6,338 nucleotides of DNA from the NCBI GenBank assembly GCA_014799675.1, contig JAAVHM010000156.1, positions 1 to 6,338 on the forward strand, read 5' to 3'. This DNA is from Ruminococcus sp. (GTDB taxonomy: Bacteria; Bacillota; Clostridia; Oscillospirales; Ruminococcaceae). Under the pieces are notes generated by a model, which saw only the letters and a list, made by a program, of their open reading frames with translations, was not told where the DNA came from and did no database searches. The translations under genes and the position numbers were made by a program. Shown here in pieces: positions 1 to 5,912 of the stretch. Every line of letters begins with the position of its first letter. Position 1 is the first letter of the stretch.

Positions 1-128
1 TAAAGAGCGATGTTGAGGAATTTTCCGCAAGCTTCGGTTACAATGCGGAAGAGCTTCTCGGAGCGCACTTTTTCAAGCTTACCCCCAACACGGCAAGTCC
101 GTATAAGCAGCTTTACGTAAATAATTAG
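1..128 (+). CDS. 3' end of an unidentified protein gene (partial)
   Basis: An open frame enters from the left edge (first whole codon at 3) and ends at the TAG at 126-128, giving 41 visible residues ending in ...PYKQLYVNN. The piece is mildly acidic and aromatic (SFGYNAEELLGAHFFKL is readable) and has no membrane segment, metal motif or repeat that I recognise. The frame is coding-like, with no stop and codon use similar to the downstream genes. The family cannot be named from the C-terminus alone. In many Clostridia a glutamine synthetase gene precedes an ANTAR protein like the one downstream, but this tail does not look like a GlnA C-terminus, so I do not claim it. The palindrome 15 bp downstream could act as its transcription terminator. 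Confidence 0.6.
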   Translation, partial: KSDVEEFSASFGYNAEELLGAHFFKLTPNTASPYKQLYVNN

Positions 129-142
129 CGGAAAACGGTTCT

Positions 143-213
143 GTAGGGGCGGATTCTATATCCGCCCGTTTATCAATATAATATCTGCGGGCGGATATGG
201 AATCCGCCCCTAC
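143..213. repeat. Doubly palindromic intergenic repeat (cruciform / REP-like)
   Basis: Two 26-bp arms (143-168 and 188-213) are inverted copies with a single difference: T157 faces G199, which would be a G-U wobble in + strand RNA. Each arm is itself a hairpin, with GGGCGGAT and ATCCGCCC separated by 5 nt (loop TCTAT in the left arm, ATGGA in the right). The element can therefore form one long stem or two short ones. The GC-rich arms stand out from AT-rich surroundings. It lies between the stop of the upstream gene (128) and the promoter at 235, where it may terminate or stabilise the upstream transcript. I see no clear target-site duplication. The shape is typical of dispersed intergenic repeats or small MITEs, but copy number cannot be judged here. 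Confidence 0.85.
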
Positions 214-234
214 GTTAATTTTATGATTTTCCCC

Positions 235-263
235 TTTACTAAAATATATTTTTATGTTATAAT
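235..263 (+). promoter_or_regulatory. Sigma-A promoter of the ANTAR gene (extended -10)
   Basis: TTTACT (235-240), a 17-bp spacer and a perfect TATAAT (258-263) are present. TG at 255-256 one base before the -10 makes it an extended -10 promoter. The expected start is near 270, about 23 nt before the GTG start codon at 293, so the leader is short and holds little beyond the ribosome binding site. Confidence 0.75.
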
Positions 264-292
264 TATCCAAAAGCAGCAAGCGAGGTGAAACC

Positions 293-883
293 GTGCCGAA
301 CACTACAAAAGAAAAAAATATTTTGATTTTCTCGGAGCAGGGAGAGACCCTTGACAACATCACTCTTTCGGCGGGAGAGTTCGGGTTCTCGGAAATTTCC
401 GTTTCCGAAACCGCGGAGACTTCCTCTGTAAAAAAAATATTTTCGGGAAAAAAATTCGACATGGTTTTTATAAACGCTCCCGTGGGCGGCGTGTACGGTC
501 TTGACATTGCGGCGGCGGCTTGCGGGTACGGCTGCGGGGTAATTCTTGCCGCGCCGTCCAAGCACTGCGGAGAAATTGCGAAAAAGCTGGGCGATATGGA
601 CGTGTTCATACTCCCCCGACCTCTCGGCAAGGCTATGCTTTTACAGACCTTTCGCTTTGTTATGCTTACCACGCGGAACGAGGCGGAGCTTTCCGACGAG
701 AAAACACGTCTCGAACAGAAGCTACAGGACGTTAAGCTTGTGGACAGAGCGAAATGCGTATTGGTGGAGGTTCTGAAAATGTCCGAGGCGGACGCTCACA
801 GGCAGATACAAAAGCAGTCCATGGACAGACACGTGCCGCAGGTCGTTATTGCACAGGATATTTTGAAAACTTACGAAAGATAA
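293..883 (+). CDS. ANTAR-domain transcription antitermination regulator with degenerate receiver domain
   Basis: This 196-residue protein has a CheY-like N-terminal half (about 8-125), a helical linker likely to form a coiled coil (about 128-150) and a C-terminal ANTAR domain (about 138-194). The ANTAR signature is clear: KLVDRAKCVLVEVLKMSEADAHRQ..., then QSMDRHVPQVVIAQDIL. ANTAR domains bind paired RNA hairpins and prevent transcription termination, often in nitrogen metabolism or ethanolamine operons. The receiver half keeps the fold pattern (ILIF, DMVFIN, VILAA, VFILPRP) but lacks key residues. The usual phospho-acceptor Asp is Asn61, the acidic pair after strand 1 is missing, and the conserved Lys is Arg109. 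It is therefore probably not regulated by ordinary phosphorylation. The GTG start is supported by GAGGTG at 282-287, 5 nt upstream, and by its own promoter. No RNA target was identified in the window. Confidence 0.88.
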   Translation: MPNTTKEKNILIFSEQGETLDNITLSAGEFGFSEISVSETAETSSVKKIFSGKKFDMVFINAPVGGVYGLDIAAAACGYGCGVILAAPSKHCGEIAKKLGDMDVFILPRPLGKAMLLQTFRFVMLTTRNEAELSDEKTRLEQKLQDVKLVDRAKCVLVEVLKMSEADAHRQIQKQSMDRHVPQVVIAQDILKTYER

Positions 884-888
884 AAGAC

Positions 889-917
889 TTGCGTTTTTGC
901 GGAAAATGAGGTATTAT
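889..917 (+). promoter_or_regulatory. Probable sigma-A promoter of the lipoprotein-dapF-dapL group
   Basis: TTGCGT (889-894), a 17-bp spacer and TATTAT (912-917) lie in the 54-bp gap after the ANTAR gene. The -35 matches the consensus at three positions and the -10 at five. No terminator separates the two genes, so read-through from the ANTAR gene is also possible. Confidence 0.5.
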
Positions 918-937
918 ATGTAAAAGGAGGTTTTTGC

Positions 938-1606
938 ATGAAAATGAAAAAAGCTTTGATTTTATTAATATGCCTCACGGCTCTTTCGGGCTGTAAAAAC
1001 AATACTGCCGACGTTTCGGGAACAACGGCGGAGCAAATCGCGGCGGTTTCTGAAACGGTTTCCAACACGGAGATTGACACGGTTACTTCCACAGAGACGG
1101 AGCAGACTTCCGAAAATACGGTAACAACTTCTTTTGAAGAAACTGTACAAACCAAATCTTCCGAAACAATAAGCGACCACAGGATAACCCGTGAGGAAGC
1201 AAAGGCGGCAGCTCTTGCTCATTCAGAACTTTACGAGACCGAAATATGGCAAACGGAGACAACGTTCTATTACGAAGAGGAAATACCCATTATTGAGGTA
1301 AGCTTTCATACACGCTATTATTGCTTCCTCGAATACAAAGTAAACGCTTCTGACGGCAGTATTATAAATTTTAAAGAATATCCTTATTGTGCGGGACTTC
1401 AGGAAGTTATTTCTCCCGAGGAAGCCGAGGCGGCGGCTCTTGAACACGCAGGTCTTGGCAGGGACGAGGTAACATTTATCAAAACGGAACGTGAATACGA
1501 TAAAAGGGACGTATACGAAATAGAATTTCTTTGCGGCGGTACGGAATATGAATATAAAATCGATCCGTTAAGAGGCGATATTATATATTTTGAAATTGAT
1601 GATTAA
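938..1606 (+). CDS. Secreted lipoprotein with two PepSY-like domains
   Basis: This 222-residue protein starts with a lipoprotein signal: MKMKK, a hydrophobic stretch 6-16, and the lipobox LSGC with Cys19 as the lipidated residue. Residues 20-80 are a Thr/Ser/Glu-rich, low-complexity tether. Two similar modules follow, at about 82-148 and 157-221. Each starts with a helix of the form I(T/S)xEEAxAAALxH, continues with strands, and ends with Y(K)(V/I)(N/D)xxxGxII. This is the pattern of PepSY domains, which are thought to inhibit or modulate peptidases or respond to the wall environment. It is expected on the outer face of the membrane. AAGGAGG at 924-930, 7 nt from the ATG, sets the start. Its stop lies only 11 bp from dapF, so it is probably cotranscribed with the diaminopimelate genes. 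That link to wall-precursor synthesis is suggestive, but the partner peptidase is unknown. Confidence 0.85.
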   Translation: MKMKKALILLICLTALSGCKNNTADVSGTTAEQIAAVSETVSNTEIDTVTSTETEQTSENTVTTSFEETVQTKSSETISDHRITREEAKAAALAHSELYETEIWQTETTFYYEEEIPIIEVSFHTRYYCFLEYKVNASDGSIINFKEYPYCAGLQEVISPEEAEAAALEHAGLGRDEVTFIKTEREYDKRDVYEIEFLCGGTEYEYKIDPLRGDIIYFEIDD

Positions 1607-1617
1607 GGGTGACTGAA

Positions 1618-2469
1618 ATGAAATTTACAAAAATGCACGGCATTGGCAACGATTATGTTTATGTGAACTGCTTTGAGGAAAGCGTCCCCGAACCCGAAAG
1701 GGTCTCGGAATTTGTCAGCGACAGGCATTTCGGCATTGGCTCGGACGGGCTGGTGCTTATCATGCCCTCGGACAAGGCGGACTTCCGCATGAGAATGTTC
1801 AACGCCGACGGCAGTGAGGGAATGATGTGCGGCAACGCTACCCGCTGTATCGGCAAGTATGTTTACGACAACGGGCTTACAAACAAGACGGAGATTACTC
1901 TTGAAACCAAAAGCGGTGTTAAGAGCTTGAAGCTTTTTGTAAAGGACGGCGTTGTTGACACCGTTGAAGTCAACATGGGTCAGGCTGTTATAAGACCTGC
2001 GGACATTCCCATGAAAGCGGAGGGCGATTCTTTTATCAGCAAGCCTATTGAAGTGAATGGGAAGAATTACAATATTACCGCTGTTTCAATGGGCAATCCT
2101 CACTGCGTTATTTTCACATCGGACATTGACAGTATCGACCTTGAAAAGATAGGTCCGTCCTTTGAGAACCACCCGCTTTTCCCCGAAAGGGTGAACACGG
2201 AATTCTGCGAAATTTTACAAAGCGGCGTTATAAAAATGCGGGTCTGGGAGCGCGGCAGCGGCGAGACGTGGGCTTGCGGAACAGGGGCTTGCGCTACGGC
2301 GACTGCGGCGGTTTTGTGCGGACATAAAAAATATGACGAGGAGATAACCGTATCCCTGCGCGGAGGAGACCTTTCCATAACCTGCAAAAAGGACGGCGGC
2401 GTTATGATGAGAGGTTCGGCGACAAAGGTCTTTGACGGTGAAATCGACCTTGATTTTTTAAATAAGTAA
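1618..2469 (+). CDS. dapF: Diaminopimelate epimerase DapF
   Basis: This cytoplasmic, cofactor-independent epimerase converts LL- to meso-diaminopimelate, the precursor of lysine and of the peptidoglycan cross-link. The 283-residue product has the family's usual length and its hallmarks: MKFTKMHGIGNDYVYVN at the N-terminus, the first catalytic Cys in MMCGNATRC (Cys71), GNPHC around 159-163, and the second catalytic Cys in ERGSGETWACGTGAC (Cys220). I choose the ATG at 1618 because DapF proteins normally begin at MKF and GGGTGA sits just upstream. A GTG at 1609 would add MTE but has no ribosome binding site. It follows the lipoprotein gene by 11 bp and precedes dapL by 31 bp, so the two enzymes of the DapL route are encoded together, with the later step (DapF) first. 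Confidence 0.97.
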   Translation: MKFTKMHGIGNDYVYVNCFEESVPEPERVSEFVSDRHFGIGSDGLVLIMPSDKADFRMRMFNADGSEGMMCGNATRCIGKYVYDNGLTNKTEITLETKSGVKSLKLFVKDGVVDTVEVNMGQAVIRPADIPMKAEGDSFISKPIEVNGKNYNITAVSMGNPHCVIFTSDIDSIDLEKIGPSFENHPLFPERVNTEFCEILQSGVIKMRVWERGSGETWACGTGACATATAAVLCGHKKYDEEITVSLRGGDLSITCKKDGGVMMRGSATKVFDGEIDLDFLNK

Positions 2470-2500
2470 TTTTAAATATTATTTGGAGGGACTTGTTACA

Positions 2501-3703
2501 ATGGCGTTTATCAACGAAAATTTTCTTAACCTGAAGGAGAACTATCTGTTTATTGATATTGCGAAAAGGCTTGCGGCTTACCGTGAAAAAAATCCCGACA
2601 AGCAGCTTATCAGAATGGGTATCGGGGACGTTACTCTGCCCCTTGCTCCCATTGTTGTGGAGGCTATGAAAAAGGGCGCGGAGGAAATGGCTCACAAGGA
2701 GACATTTAAAGGCTACGAGGACAGCGGCAGGGGCTACCTGTTTTTGAGGGAAGCTGTTGCGGGTTACTACAAGGGCTTCGGGGTGGAGATCGACCCCGAG
2801 GAAATTCTTATAAGCGACGGTGCGAAAAGCGACTGCGGAAACATTCCCGACATTTTCGGGGAGCAGAACACGGTTCTCATCACAGACCCTGCTTACCCTG
2901 TTTATGTGGACTCCAACGTTATGGGCGGCAGAAAGGTCATTTACGCTTCCTCAAACGAGGAGAACGGCTTTGCGGCAATGCCCGACAAGAATGTTAAGTG
3001 CGACATAATTTATCTTTGTTCCCCCAACAACCCAACGGGTTCGGTTTACACAAAGGCACAGCTTGAAGAATGGGTGGCTTACGCAAAAAGCCAAAAGGCG
3101 ATAATTATTTTCGATTCGGCTTATGAAGCGTTTATCCGCGACAAGTCTCTGCCCCGCAGTATTTTTGCGGTGGAGGGCGCGAGAGAGTGCGCGATAGAAA
3201 TATGCTCCCTTTCCAAGACGGCGGGCTTTACGGGAACACGGTGCGGCTACACGGTAATTCCCAAAGAGTTGAAGGCTTACACAGCGGACGGCGGCGAAGT
3301 GAATGTTTTCAAGATATGGTGCAGGCGTCAGGGCAGCAAATTCAACGGCGTGTCCTATCCTGTGCAGTGCGCGGCGGCGGCTGTGTTCACGGAGGAGGGC
3401 TTGAATCAGACCCGTGAAAGCATTGACTACTACATGGAAAACGCCCGCATTATGGCGGAGACCTGCGACGAGCTTGGTATAAAATACACCGGCGGAAAGA
3501 ATTCCCCATACATATGGTTAAAGTGTCCCAATGGCATGGGAAGCTGGGAATTTTTCGATTATCTGCTGAATGAAATTCAGGTCGTTGGCACTCCCGGAGA
3601 GGGCTTCGGTGAGAACGGCAAGGGCTGGTTCAGACTGACGGCTTTCGGCACTAAAGAGAACACTGTTGAAGCCATGGAAAGACTGAAAAAATTATTGAAG
3701 TAA
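2501..3703 (+). CDS. dapL: LL-diaminopimelate aminotransferase DapL
   Basis: This PLP-dependent class I/II aminotransferase converts tetrahydrodipicolinate directly to LL-diaminopimelate with glutamate as amino donor, bypassing the succinylase, acetylase and dehydrogenase routes. The 400-residue product begins MAFINENFLNLKENYLF, as DapL proteins do. It shows IRMGIGDVTLPL, the TFKGYEDSGRGY segment, SPNNPTGSVY, IIFDSAYEAFI and the PLP-binding lysine in SLSKTAGFTGTRCGY (Lys239). A TTG at 2483 in the same frame would add six residues, but it overlaps the ribosome binding site (GGAGGG, 2485-2490), so the ATG at 2501 is preferred; the 10-nt spacing is slightly long. Its product feeds DapF, encoded just upstream. 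The strong terminator at 3729-3763 ends the unit. Confidence 0.97.
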   Translation: MAFINENFLNLKENYLFIDIAKRLAAYREKNPDKQLIRMGIGDVTLPLAPIVVEAMKKGAEEMAHKETFKGYEDSGRGYLFLREAVAGYYKGFGVEIDPEEILISDGAKSDCGNIPDIFGEQNTVLITDPAYPVYVDSNVMGGRKVIYASSNEENGFAAMPDKNVKCDIIYLCSPNNPTGSVYTKAQLEEWVAYAKSQKAIIIFDSAYEAFIRDKSLPRSIFAVEGARECAIEICSLSKTAGFTGTRCGYTVIPKELKAYTADGGEVNVFKIWCRRQGSKFNGVSYPVQCAAAAVFTEEGLNQTRESIDYYMENARIMAETCDELGIKYTGGKNSPYIWLKCPNGMGSWEFFDYLLNEIQVVGTPGEGFGENGKGWFRLTAFGTKENTVEAMERLKKLLK

Positions 3704-3728
3704 TTTTATTTACACGTATAAGTTTATG

Positions 3729-3763
3729 AAACAGTTGCACATATTGGTGTGCAACTGTTTTTT
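3729..3763 (+). terminator. Rho-independent terminator after dapL
   Basis: A perfect stem pairs AAACAGTTGCAC (3729-3740) with GTGCAACTGTTT (3749-3760) around an 8-nt loop (ATATTGGT). Six T residues (3758-3763) and further T-rich sequence follow. It separates the dap genes from the lysis cassette, which has its own promoter. Confidence 0.9.
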
Positions 3764-3789
3764 ATTTGCACAAAAAAATTTCCCCGATA

Positions 3790-3818
3790 TTGACTACAGA
3801 AAAAATTCCCACTACACT
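3790..3818 (+). promoter_or_regulatory. Sigma-A promoter of the amidase-holin cassette
   Basis: TTGACT (3790-3795), a 17-bp spacer and TACACT (3813-3818) are present, with five and four matches to consensus. Near-copies of an A-run followed by TT(T)CCC flank the -35 box (3772-3785 and 3800-3810). The small palindrome AGAAATTTTTCT (3832-3843) lies in the leader just before the ribosome binding site. Either could be a regulator site; this is inference. Confidence 0.65.
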
Positions 3819-3860
3819 TAAATACGGAGAGAGAAATTTTTCTGAAAGGAAGAAAAATTA

Positions 3861-4610
3861 TTGAAAATTGAACAAAAGCTTTTGACCCCCAACAAGTACA
3901 GCAGACCCCAAATCCCCCTTAAAAATGTGACGAAAATTGCGGTGCATTATGTGGGAAACCCCAACACCTCCGCAATTGCAAACCGCAATTATTTTGAAAA
4001 TCAAAAGACCGCGGGACGCTATGTTTCCTCACATTTTATTGTGGGCTTGCAGGGAGAAATAATTCAATGCATACCGCTGGACGAGATTTCCTACTGCACA
4101 AATCAGGCGAACAGCTACAGTATTTCTATCGAGTGCTGTCACCCTGACAGTACAGGAAAATTTACGGAAAAGACGGAGCAGTCACTTGCGGAACTGTGCG
4201 CGTATCTGCTTGAAAAATTCGGGCTTGGCGTTGAGGACATTATCCGCCACTATGATGTGACGGGGAAGCAGTGTCCCCTTTACTGGTCGCCTACAAAGTA
4301 TCAGTCCGCGGAAGTCGCCAACGGTCGTTTTGCGGAGTTTAAGGAAAAAGTCAGAAAGCTTGTTAAAAGCACGTCCGCGGACGATACTTCCGAAAAAATC
4401 GGCGGGACAAATTTCCGCGTCCGCGTTCTTGACAGCAGTCTGAACATACGCAAGTCCCCCTCGCTAACCGCCCCTGTTGTGGGAAAAATAACCGACAAGG
4501 GCGTGTACACAATTATTGCCGAGGAGTACAGCGGAAACATACTTTGGGGCAAGCTCAAAAGCGGCGCGGGCTGGATCTCTTTAGGCGGCAAGTACGTACA
4601 AAAATTATAG
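3861..4610 (+). CDS. Zinc N-acetylmuramoyl-L-alanine amidase (phage-type endolysin) with SH3-like C-terminal domain
   Basis: This enzyme should cut the bond between muramic acid and the peptide stem of peptidoglycan. Of 249 residues, about 22-147 form an Amidase_2/PGRP domain. The three zinc ligands are readable: His29 in KIAVHYVGN, His130 in IIRHYDVTGKQCP, and Cys138, with the same 8-residue His-to-Cys spacing as T7 lysozyme. SSHFIVG (56-62) and SISIECCH (87-94) are further family strands. Residues about 181-249 read as a bacterial SH3 wall-binding domain (RVRVLDSSLNIRKSPS...GWISLGGKYV). There is no signal peptide, so export needs the holin encoded next. The start is TTG, with AAGGAAG at 3846-3852 upstream; no in-frame ATG or GTG precedes the domain. 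The stop TAG abuts the holin's ribosome binding site. It is either a prophage lysis remnant or a domesticated autolysis or release module. Confidence 0.93.
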   Translation: MKIEQKLLTPNKYSRPQIPLKNVTKIAVHYVGNPNTSAIANRNYFENQKTAGRYVSSHFIVGLQGEIIQCIPLDEISYCTNQANSYSISIECCHPDSTGKFTEKTEQSLAELCAYLLEKFGLGVEDIIRHYDVTGKQCPLYWSPTKYQSAEVANGRFAEFKEKVRKLVKSTSADDTSEKIGGTNFRVRVLDSSLNIRKSPSLTAPVVGKITDKGVYTIIAEEYSGNILWGKLKSGAGWISLGGKYVQKL

Positions 4611-4621
4611 GAGGAAAGACA

Positions 4622-5014
4622 ATGAACAATATTTTTAAAAATATTCTTGCGGCGGTATGCGCGCTGTGCGGACTGCTTTTCGGCGACCGCGACGGACTGA
4701 TGATAGCTCTTGCGGCGCTTATGGTAATGGACTACATTTCGGGGGTGCTGGCGGCAATTGCACAGAAAAAGCTTTCCAGCGAGATAGGGGCGAAAGGCAT
4801 TGCGAAAAAGGTTTTTATGCTGCTTATAGTTGCAGTGGCGAACATTGTGGATATAAACGTTATCGGCGAGGGACACGTCCTTAAAAGCGTGACGGTGATA
4901 TTTTACATCGCGAACGAGTGCATTTCCCTTATCGAAAACGGCGGCAGGCTTGGAGTACCCGTGCCGAACAAGCTTCTTGAGGTGCTGGAGCAGTTAAAGA
5001 CGGGGAAAAAATAA
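4622..5014 (+). CDS. Holin of the phage lysis / toxin secretion family (Phage_holin_4 type)
   Basis: This small membrane protein of 130 residues should form pores that let the amidase reach the wall. Hydrophobic stretches lie at about 4-20, 25-47, 62-81 and 88-104, with charged loops between. Family features are visible: the DYISGVLAA segment (Asp37, Ser40-Gly41), IGAKGIAKK at 55-63, and the C-terminal pattern ANECISLIENGGRLGVPVP followed by a short charged tail. This family includes the TcdE-like proteins that release clostridial toxins. AGGAGG at 4609-4614 lies 7 nt from the ATG and overlaps the amidase stop codon, so the two are cotranscribed and perhaps translationally coupled. The holin has a strong SD and an ATG, while the amidase has a TTG and a weaker SD, so it may be made in higher amounts. 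No terminator follows. Confidence 0.93.
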   Translation: MNNIFKNILAAVCALCGLLFGDRDGLMIALAALMVMDYISGVLAAIAQKKLSSEIGAKGIAKKVFMLLIVAVANIVDINVIGEGHVLKSVTVIFYIANECISLIENGGRLGVPVPNKLLEVLEQLKTGKK

Positions 5015-5027
5015 ATACCATATAAAG

Positions 5028-5068
5028 CATTATACGTATTGACAACACCATTATATTGTGGTATAATG
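5028..5068. promoter_or_regulatory. Repeated CATTATA half-sites around the HExxH gene promoter (candidate operator)
   Basis: CATTATA occurs at 5028-5034 and again at 5049-5055, exactly 21 bp (two helix turns) apart. It occurs inverted as TATAATG at 5062-5068, where it overlaps the -10 box. The last two form a 7-bp inverted repeat around a 6-nt gap. This spacing would suit a dimeric repressor covering spacer and -10. The sequence is AT-rich, so chance or -10-like composition could explain part of it. Confidence 0.35.
5039..5067 (+). promoter_or_regulatory. Perfect-consensus sigma-A promoter of the HExxH gene
   Basis: TTGACA (5039-5044), a 17-bp spacer and TATAAT (5062-5067) match the consensus at all twelve positions. 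The expected start is near 5074, giving a leader of about 30 nt that carries GAGGAGG (5091-5097). Such a strong promoter implies high expression unless repressed. A longer frame beginning at the TTG at 5039 is only the -35 box read as a codon. Confidence 0.85.
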
Positions 5069-5104
5069 TTATTTAAGGAGAATTGCGGCAGAGGAGGTTT
5101 TTTT

Positions 5105-5683
5105 ATGTCGGCAATTTCACCTGTAGGCACAGGTATTTCAAATTCTACGACAGGCTTCGGAGGTGCTTCATACGGCATGGCGATCTACAACAAAAACAAT
5201 GCGGACGGTAAAAGCCCTGTTTCGGATAAAGAACAGATAAACGGTTCGGCAATGCTGAAAAACGACCCGAACGGCGTTACGAAAAACGGACAGCTTTCCA
5301 ATGAGGCAGACCTGAGACGGCGCTTTGATTCGTTTGAGTGTCAGACCTGCAAAAACAGAAGATATCAGGACGGCTCCGACGACTCGGGAGTGTCTTTCAA
5401 GACCCCCACGAAAGTAAACCCAAGATCGGCGGGAGCCGCGGTGAGAGGTCACGAGCAGGAACACGTCAGCCGAAACCGTTCAAAGGCGGAACGCGAGGGC
5501 AAAGAGATAGTTTCCCAGAGCGTGACGATACATACAGATATCTGTCCCGAATGCGGCAAGGTCTATGTTTCGGGCGGCACTACGCGAACGACCACAAGGA
5601 ACGCTTCGGAGAACGATCTTGCGGACAGATACAACGTCGGCAAGGACGACCCCACCGATAAGATACTGAACACGGCGGCATAA
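5105..5683 (+). CDS. HExxH putative metallopeptidase with split CxxC pairs (SprA-related-like)
   Basis: Of 192 residues, the first 70 or so are Gly/Ser/Asn-rich and probably disordered, with no signal peptide. The conserved-looking core follows: FECQTCKNRRYQDGSDD (Cys79, Cys82), VRGHEQEHV with an HExxH metal motif (His116, Glu117, His120), and VTIHTDICPECGKVYVSGGTTRT (His143, Cys147, Cys150). Two CxxC knuckles flank an HExxH helix, suggesting one or two bound zinc ions. The arrangement resembles the SprA-related family found as uncharacterised proteins in many Clostridia; this is from memory of the pattern, not a search. The start at 5105 is fixed by GAGGAGG 7 nt upstream and by the consensus promoter. 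It directly follows the lysis cassette with no terminator between, so read-through is likely. Peptidase activity is inferred; an HExxH in so small a protein could also be structural. Confidence 0.8.
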   Translation: MSAISPVGTGISNSTTGFGGASYGMAIYNKNNADGKSPVSDKEQINGSAMLKNDPNGVTKNGQLSNEADLRRRFDSFECQTCKNRRYQDGSDDSGVSFKTPTKVNPRSAGAAVRGHEQEHVSRNRSKAEREGKEIVSQSVTIHTDICPECGKVYVSGGTTRTTTRNASENDLADRYNVGKDDPTDKILNTAA

Positions 5684-5686
5684 CGG

Positions 5687-5724
5687 CTGTACCGTTCGGT
5701 TGAACGGCGATACGGAAGCTTTTT
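5687..5724 (+). terminator. Weak upstream hairpin with T-run after the HExxH gene
   Basis: CCGTTC (5692-5697) and GAACGG (5702-5707) pair perfectly across a GGTT tetraloop. With a 3-nt bulge (CGA), the stem extends through GTA/TAC to CT/GG. A short T-run (5720-5724) follows after AAGC. It may be a first, leaky terminator ahead of the better one 16 bp on. Confidence 0.35.
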
Positions 5725-5739
5725 ACAATATCTATAACA

Positions 5740-5775
5740 AAACGGCTGTGACGCGCTTCATAGCCGTTTGTTTTT
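5740..5775 (+). terminator. Rho-independent terminator of the HExxH gene
   Basis: AAACGGCTGTGA (5740-5751) pairs with TCATAGCCGTTT (5758-5769) through 12 pairs including one G-U, around the loop CGCGCT. The sequence G then TTTTT (5771-5775) follows. This closes the lysis/HExxH block. Confidence 0.85.
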
Positions 5776-5803
5776 GCCTGTGTATTCAGTCTGCGGGTCG
5801 TGG

Positions 5804-5832
5804 TCGACCTGTTTGCCAATAAGTGTTATAAT
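5804..5832 (+). promoter_or_regulatory. Extended -10 promoter before a 16-codon ORF
   Basis: TCGACC (5804-5809), a 17-bp spacer and a perfect TATAAT (5827-5832) are present, with TG one base upstream of the -10. The -35 hexamer lies in the perfect palindrome GGTCGACC (5802-5809), which is preceded by another GGTCG (5796-5800). This could be a protein-binding site overlapping the promoter. Confidence 0.6.
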
Positions 5833-5861
5833 AAACATAAAAATATTTTTTGGAGGAAACC

Positions 5862-5912
5862 ATGACTTACAGCGGGAAAGCTCGTGCTTTTGAACGGACT
5901 GTCTTGACATAA
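5862..5912 (+). CDS. Possible 16-residue peptide ORF
   Basis: A GGAGG (5852-5856) sits 5 nt before an ATG that opens a 16-codon frame (MTYSGKARAFERTVLT) ending TAA at 5910-5912, behind a credible promoter. The peptide is basic and polar with no signal or membrane character, and I recognise no family. The last two sense codons, TTG ACA, are the -35 box of the next promoter. Inside the frame, AAAGC (5877-5881) and GCTTT (5886-5890) form a small hairpin followed by TT, perhaps a leaky attenuator. It could be a true small peptide, a leader peptide, or the 5' stub of a decayed gene. Confidence 0.25.
   Translation: MTYSGKARAFERTVLT

Noticed and set aside
143..213. CRISPR array
   Set aside because: There is only one pair of inverted arms, with no regular direct repeats and spacers.
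79..672. 197-codon minus-strand frame across the repeat and ANTAR gene
   Set aside because: It reads through a palindrome and opposite a well-supported gene with promoter and ribosome binding site; no recognisable motif.
1609..1617. GTG start for DapF adding three residues
   Set aside because: There is no ribosome binding site before it, and the family normally begins at MKFTKMHG.
2483..2500. TTG start for DapL adding six residues
   Set aside because: It overlaps the GGAGGG ribosome binding site, and DapL proteins begin MAFxNENF.
4301..4876. 191-codon minus-strand frame opposite amidase and holin
   Set aside because: It is antisense to two clear protein families and has no recognisable domain.
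3861..5014. Complete prophage
   Set aside because: Only the lysis pair is present; neighbours are dap genes and intergenic elements, with no capsid, tail, integrase or att site visible.
5039..5104. A longer N-terminus of the HExxH protein starting at TTG 5039
   Set aside because: The TTG is the -35 box, the -10 lies inside the frame, and the ATG at 5105 has an ideal ribosome binding site.
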